Shown here: in pieces, positions 60,891 through 64,000 of the stretch
How the letters are laid out: each line of letters begins with the position of its first letter
Numbering within the stretch: position 1 is the first letter of the stretch
NCBI RefSeq assembly: GCF_018402695.1
Contig: NZ_JAGYIM010000023.1
Location: 62,001 to 126,000, forward strand
Direction of reading: 5' to 3'
Length of the DNA: 64,000 nt
Source of the DNA: Arsukibacterium sp.
GTDB taxonomy: Bacteria > Pseudomonadota > Gammaproteobacteria > Enterobacterales > Alteromonadaceae
Notes under the pieces: generated by a model
The model's input: the letters and a program-made list of their open reading frames with translations, nothing else
What the model was told of the DNA's origin: nothing
Database searches by the model: none
Made by a program: the position numbers and the translations under genes

Positions 60891-62036
60891 TTACTCCTCG
60901 TCCGCAGCGTCAACCACAGTAACAGTGACGCCCGGCCGCACTTTTTGTAAGCCGGCGACAATCACCTGCTCGCCACTACTAAGACCCGCGGTGACCAGCC
61001 AGTTCTGGCCATAACTGTTACCTAAAGTTACCGGCCGCAGCTCTACCTGGTTATCTTTATTCACCAGCATTACCGTGGCATCGCCTTTCGGAGTGCGGCT
61101 AACCGCTTTTTGCGGCACTAACAGCGCCTGATCATTACTGCCATGGTGCAAGCGGGCCCGCACAAACATGCCGGGTAATAAGTCACCCTCTTTATTCGGG
61201 AATACCGCGCGCAACGTCACCATGCCGGTACCCGGATCCACATTCACTTCAGAGAACTGCAAACTGCCTGCTTCAGCATAACTGCTACCATCGTCCAGTA
61301 ATAATTCAACCCGGACGTCACCCGCGCCATCATCAGCACGCAGTTGCCGTTTCAGCTTTAGCAGCTCGTTACTCGACTGGGTTAAATCGACATAAATAGG
61401 GTCAAGCTGGCGAATTGTCGCCAGTCCCTGCGCCTGATTTGCGGTCAGTAAGGCGCCTTCAGTCACCAGTGACCGCCCAATCTGGCCGGCTATCGGGGCT
61501 TTAATATCGGTATAATCTAAATTTATCTGCGCTGTTAACAGGGCCGCTTCGGCACTCGCTACGGCTGCATCTGCCTGCATTAGCACTGCTTCGGCGTCAT
61601 CGGCATCCTGCTGGCTAACAACTTTATTACCGAGCAAGCCTTCTATCCGCTTGGCTTTTAAGCGGGCGTTGTGCTGCACCGCTTTGGCGCTGCTGAGCGC
61701 GGCTTGCGCACTGCTTAATGCCGCCTGGTAAGAGCCTGGGTCAATTTTATACAACAGCTGGCCGGCTGTGACCAACTGGCCTTCGGTAAACAGCCGTTGC
61801 TGCAAAATGCCGCTGACCTGCGGCCGGATTTCGGCATGCCGAAAATCGGTGGTACGGCCAGGCAATTCAGTGGTTAACTCGACTGCGCTGGTGCTCAGCG
61901 TAACCACGGCCACTTCAGGCGCAGGCTGGCCCTGGCCAGCGCTGCCAGCAGGCGGCTCGCTGCAACCAGCCAGCAGCAAAACGCCGGCAGCAACCAGCAT
62001 GGTCAGTTGTTTAGCCCACGGCTTGAAAACTTGCAT
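60891..62036 (-). CDS. acrA: RND efflux periplasmic adaptor AcrA-type lipoprotein
   Basis: This membrane-fusion protein bridges AcrB and a TolC-type channel. The 381-residue product has a lipobox LLAGC (Cys25). The lipoyl halves are GRTTDFRHAEIRPQVSGIL and YTDIKAPIAGQIGRSLVTEG, and between them lies an alpha-hairpin (AALSSAQAALSSAKAVQHNARLK region, about 110-165). A beta-barrel and membrane-proximal domain follow. It is the first gene of the pump operon, 78 bp downstream of its operator-promoter. Confidence 0.95.
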   Translation of the reverse strand: MQVFKPWAKQLTMLVAAGVLLLAGCSEPPAGSAGQGQPAPEVAVVTLSTSAVELTTELPGRTTDFRHAEIRPQVSGILQQRLFTEGQLVTAGQLLYKIDPGSYQAALSSAQAALSSAKAVQHNARLKAKRIEGLLGNKVVSQQDADDAEAVLMQADAAVASAEAALLTAQINLDYTDIKAPIAGQIGRSLVTEGALLTANQAQGLATIRQLDPIYVDLTQSSNELLKLKRQLRADDGAGDVRVELLLDDGSSYAEAGSLQFSEVNVDPGTGMVTLRAVFPNKEGDLLPGMFVRARLHHGSNDQALLVPQKAVSRTPKGDATVMLVNKDNQVELRPVTLGNSYGQNWLVTAGLSSGEQVIVAGLQKVRPGVTVTVVDAADEE

Positions 62037-62113
62037 AGTGTATCCTGTATTGACATGGTAACGCCGGCTCTGCGCTCAGGGGCGCCCGACTAGTCCGGCC
62101 AGATTAGCCCGGC

Positions 62114-62142
62114 AATATACATACACCAGTGTATGTTAGCAA
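62114..62142 (-). promoter_or_regulatory. acrAB promoter with AcrR-type operator in the spacer
   Basis: On the minus strand TTGCTA (62137-62142) and TATATT (62114-62119) are exactly 17 bp apart. The spacer reads ACATACACTGGTGTATG, whose 7-bp arms CATACAC and GTGTATG are perfect inverted repeats (62120-62135). This resembles the known AcrR/TtgR-type operators built on TACATACA/TGTATGTA. A TetR dimer bound here would block RNA polymerase directly. Confidence 0.85.
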
Positions 62143-62223
62143 GCAAAAAGAGTGATCTTGCGCCGGATGGCAGGCTTTTAACGGTGAATAAAGTGACAGG
62201 ATCCAGGCGGCGAACAGCCGGCT

Positions 62224-63258
62224 TCAGCAAACCAGCTGACGCTGCTCTGGCAAGCCCATACTAAGCACAAAGGGACAGTCAGCCTGCTGGGCATGGCTGA
62301 AATCCTGCTTACTGCTCAGCCCCTGCCAGTTGAGGGCAATCAGGCTCTGGGCAACGGCACCGCCCAGGCCACTACCCGGCCCCAGTAAAATAATATGCTC
62401 GGGCGCAAATTCTTTTACCGCTACCTGAATGGCCCGGCTGAAATTAAAGGTATCGCAGACCTGCTGGCCTAAGGTATAGGCTTTTAATGCGCTGGGCTGG
62501 GCCAGCTGGCTGGGCCAGATCACGCCACGGCCATCAATTAATGGCAGCTGTGGCGTGGCAAAGAGCGGCTCAGCAAAATGGGCCAGCGCCTGATCGGCCG
62601 CGCTCTGCATTAACGGGCTGTGAAAGGCCGCATGGCCGGGTAGTAACAGTGGAAACCGCTCATCACAGGGCGGCAGCGCCTGCATTGCCTGCTGCACCGC
62701 ACTCTGGGTCCCGGCCAGCACCGCATAGCCACCATAGGCTATCGACATAAACAAGGCGCCCTGATGCAGGTAAAGCTGTTCAGCCAGCCGGGCCTGTTTG
62801 TCGATATCCAGCTGCCAATCGCTGTTTACCAGTGGGTAAATAAACTGGCCGCCGGCCGCACCGGCAGTAAGCTGTGCCATGCTGGTTACCAGTTGCATAC
62901 TGTCGCGGCCCTGCCACACCCCGGCACAGCCGAGCGCCGTGTACCAGCCCATCGAGTTACCGGTAATGGCCACAATGTCGAATTTGTCGCGGTTAATCTG
63001 GCTGAAATCGGCCAGCCCGGCGCTGAAAATTAATGCCGCGGCGTTCTCCGCTTTAATATGGCGGGCGTTGCTGAAACTGGCTGCACTATCCAGTTCAGTA
63101 ACCGTGGCCAGGCCAAGCTCTGCACGCAGGGCATCAAATTCACCCAGTTGCTGGCGAAACGGGCTGGCCGCCGGCAAGTGCTGCTGAATATAGCCAAGTT
63201 CTGGCCGGTTATAACTGCCGCGGCCCGGGCAGACAACCAGCGCGGTTTTTCTACTCAT
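62224..63258 (-). CDS. FabD-like acyl/malonyltransferase domain protein
   Basis: The 344-residue product has the acyltransferase fold with the nucleophile motif GNSMGW (Gly-x-Ser-x-Gly, about residues 96-101). The His-containing GHAAFHSPLM near 208 and LLGPGSGLGGAVAQ near 293 also fit. Canonical FabD has GHSLGE, and the Asn/Met variant suggests a different acyl group or partner. It starts eight bases inside the end of the upstream E1-type gene, so the two are translated together. The pathway is unknown: a dedicated acyl-carrier or 2-oxo-acid-derived metabolite is possible. It is not the housekeeping fabD, which normally lies beside fabH and fabG. Confidence 0.75.
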   Translation of the reverse strand: MSRKTALVVCPGRGSYNRPELGYIQQHLPAASPFRQQLGEFDALRAELGLATVTELDSAASFSNARHIKAENAAALIFSAGLADFSQINRDKFDIVAITGNSMGWYTALGCAGVWQGRDSMQLVTSMAQLTAGAAGGQFIYPLVNSDWQLDIDKQARLAEQLYLHQGALFMSIAYGGYAVLAGTQSAVQQAMQALPPCDERFPLLLPGHAAFHSPLMQSAADQALAHFAEPLFATPQLPLIDGRGVIWPSQLAQPSALKAYTLGQQVCDTFNFSRAIQVAVKEFAPEHIILLGPGSGLGGAVAQSLIALNWQGLSSKQDFSHAQQADCPFVLSMGLPEQRQLVC

Positions 63259-64000
63259 TTATGTTGCTCCCAGCCAGCAACTGCCGCACTTTATCGACAA
63301 TCTGTTGTTTTGACGGCAGCACCGCATAGGCGGCGGCACCCAGCGGAATAAAGCTGTCCTCTGCGGTGATCCTACTTAACTGGTAACAGCCTGGTCGCGC
63401 CTCATGCAAGGCGGTAAACAGCTCTTCGCTAAGCGAGCCGCGCCGCCGGCACTCATCGACAATCAGTACCTGGCGACAATCTGCCAGCGCTGCAACGATA
63501 GCATCAATATGCAGTGGTACCAGGCAGCGTAAATCCAGCACTCGCAGGCTGTAACCTGCTTGCGCCAGCTCTGCTGCAGCCTGCCGGCTTAAGTAATAGC
63601 CATTGCCGTAACTGATAATGGTCAGCGCCGGCTGCTCTACCGTGCCCTGCTCAGGGGCCTGGCCCGAGACCTGGCCTGAGACTGGGTAAGCAGCCTGGTT
63701 AAACACAGCCGGCTCCCCCAGCGCCGGTAACGGTTCATCAGGCAGCGGATAGTCGCAAAGCCAGCCGCCATCGCCCGGGGCCAGTAAATCGCGGGTCATA
63801 TATAAGGCAATCGGTTCTAAAAAGATCACCAGCCGTTTCTGCTCATAAGCCAGCTGCACTGCCTGGCGTAAAAGCAAGGCGGCGTCGGCACCGTTTGACG
63901 GACACAGCACAATAATGCCCGGAATATCCCGGAATACCGCAAACGAATTATCATTATGAAAATGACCACCAAAACCGCGCTGATAGGCCAGGCCGGCGAT
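63251..64000 (-). CDS. TPP-dependent 2-oxoacid dehydrogenase E1-type protein, C-terminal part
   Basis: The gene runs off the window; the visible 249 residues are its C-terminal part. It contains a transketolase-like pyrimidine-binding segment (GLAYQRGFGGHFHNDNSFAV, then PGIIVLCPSNGADAALLLRQAV). The C-terminal transketolase domain follows (LTIISYGNGYYLSRQAAAEL, LRVLDLRCLVPLHIDAIV, VLIVDECRRRGSLSEELFTAL). This is the E1-beta half of a pyruvate or branched-chain oxoacid dehydrogenase-like enzyme. A 21-residue Gln/Gly/Val-rich insert with a repeated SGQ lies before the last domain. The start, the alpha half and the exact substrate cannot be seen. Confidence 0.82.
   Translation of the reverse strand: MAGLAYQRGFGGHFHNDNSFAVFRDIPGIIVLCPSNGADAALLLRQAVQLAYEQKRLVIFLEPIALYMTRDLLAPGDGGWLCDYPLPDEPLPALGEPAVFNQAAYPVSGQVSGQAPEQGTVEQPALTIISYGNGYYLSRQAAAELAQAGYSLRVLDLRCLVPLHIDAIVAALADCRQVLIVDECRRRGSLSEELFTALHEARPGCYQLSRITAEDSFIPLGAAAYAVLPSKQQIVDKVRQLLAGSNINE

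Overview
The window looks like a chromosomal segment from a Gram-negative gammaproteobacterium, probably from the Alteromonadales / Rheinheimera-Alishewanella-Arsukibacterium neighbourhood. The evidence is an intact E. coli-order division and cell-wall (dcw) cluster with MraZ boxes, an rsmI-lpoA-yraN-diaA-dolP block beside a type A RNase P RNA, an ampDE/nadC divergon, an Oar-like TonB-dependent receptor and a REP-associated tyrosine transposase. The genus is an inference from gene content only; there is no rRNA gene here to test it.

Layout. 55-17762 (minus strand) is the dcw operon read backwards: mraZ, rsmH, ftsL, ftsI, murE, murF, mraY, murD, ftsW, murG, murC, ddlB, ftsQ, ftsA, ftsZ, lpxC. 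A strong promoter and four 10-bp-spaced MraZ boxes lie upstream of mraZ. 18158-24815 is an accessory block for murein peptides: an RpiR/MurR-type regulator, an L-Ala-D/L-Glu epimerase, a YkfC-like NlpC/P60 peptidase and a large TonB-dependent receptor. 24944-29625 is housekeeping: rnpB, rsmI, lpoA, yraN, diaA, dolP. 29640-31109 is a REP/RAYT element. 31126-37001 holds a DUF599 membrane protein, rarD, a thioesterase, ampE, ampD, a membrane-anchored aspartic protease, nadC and a cold-shock/DUF1294 protein. 37029-39629 is a GGDEF-EAL sensor.

39706-47656 is an amino-sugar/MurNAc salvage locus. An exported two-domain GH3 (NagZ-type) hexosaminidase and a NagX-like acyltransferase face a sodium:solute symporter, a BadF/MurK-type sugar kinase, MurQ etherase and a NamZ-type exo-muramidase lipoprotein. 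47717-53764 holds a NlpE/META lipoprotein, an FMN reductase, an M14 carboxypeptidase, a TPR protein and a PEP-CTERM-like protein. 53966-56099 pairs an NhaC-family antiporter with an exported VanX/DdpX D-Ala-D-Ala dipeptidase. 56207-62142 holds a beta-barrel protein and a TetR regulator convergent to an acrAB RND pump, whose promoter carries a clear AcrR-type operator. The window ends in a malonyltransferase-like gene and a truncated TPP-dependent E1 gene.

Taken together, one 64-kb stretch encodes murein synthesis, its activator LpoA, and enzymes able to cut or process most bonds of a muropeptide (NamZ, NagZ-type GH3, AmpD, NlpC/P60, VanX, L-Ala-Glu epimerase), with plausible uptake systems (TonB receptor, SSS symporter, NhaC antiporter). 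I infer an exogenous-peptidoglycan utilisation capability scattered in three modules.

A caution applies throughout. At least 16 single-base indels interrupt otherwise intact genes, including essential murF and ftsI. Each is repaired by one base, usually in a short homopolymer, so I read most of them as sequence errors rather than gene decay and give the full repaired gene spans.
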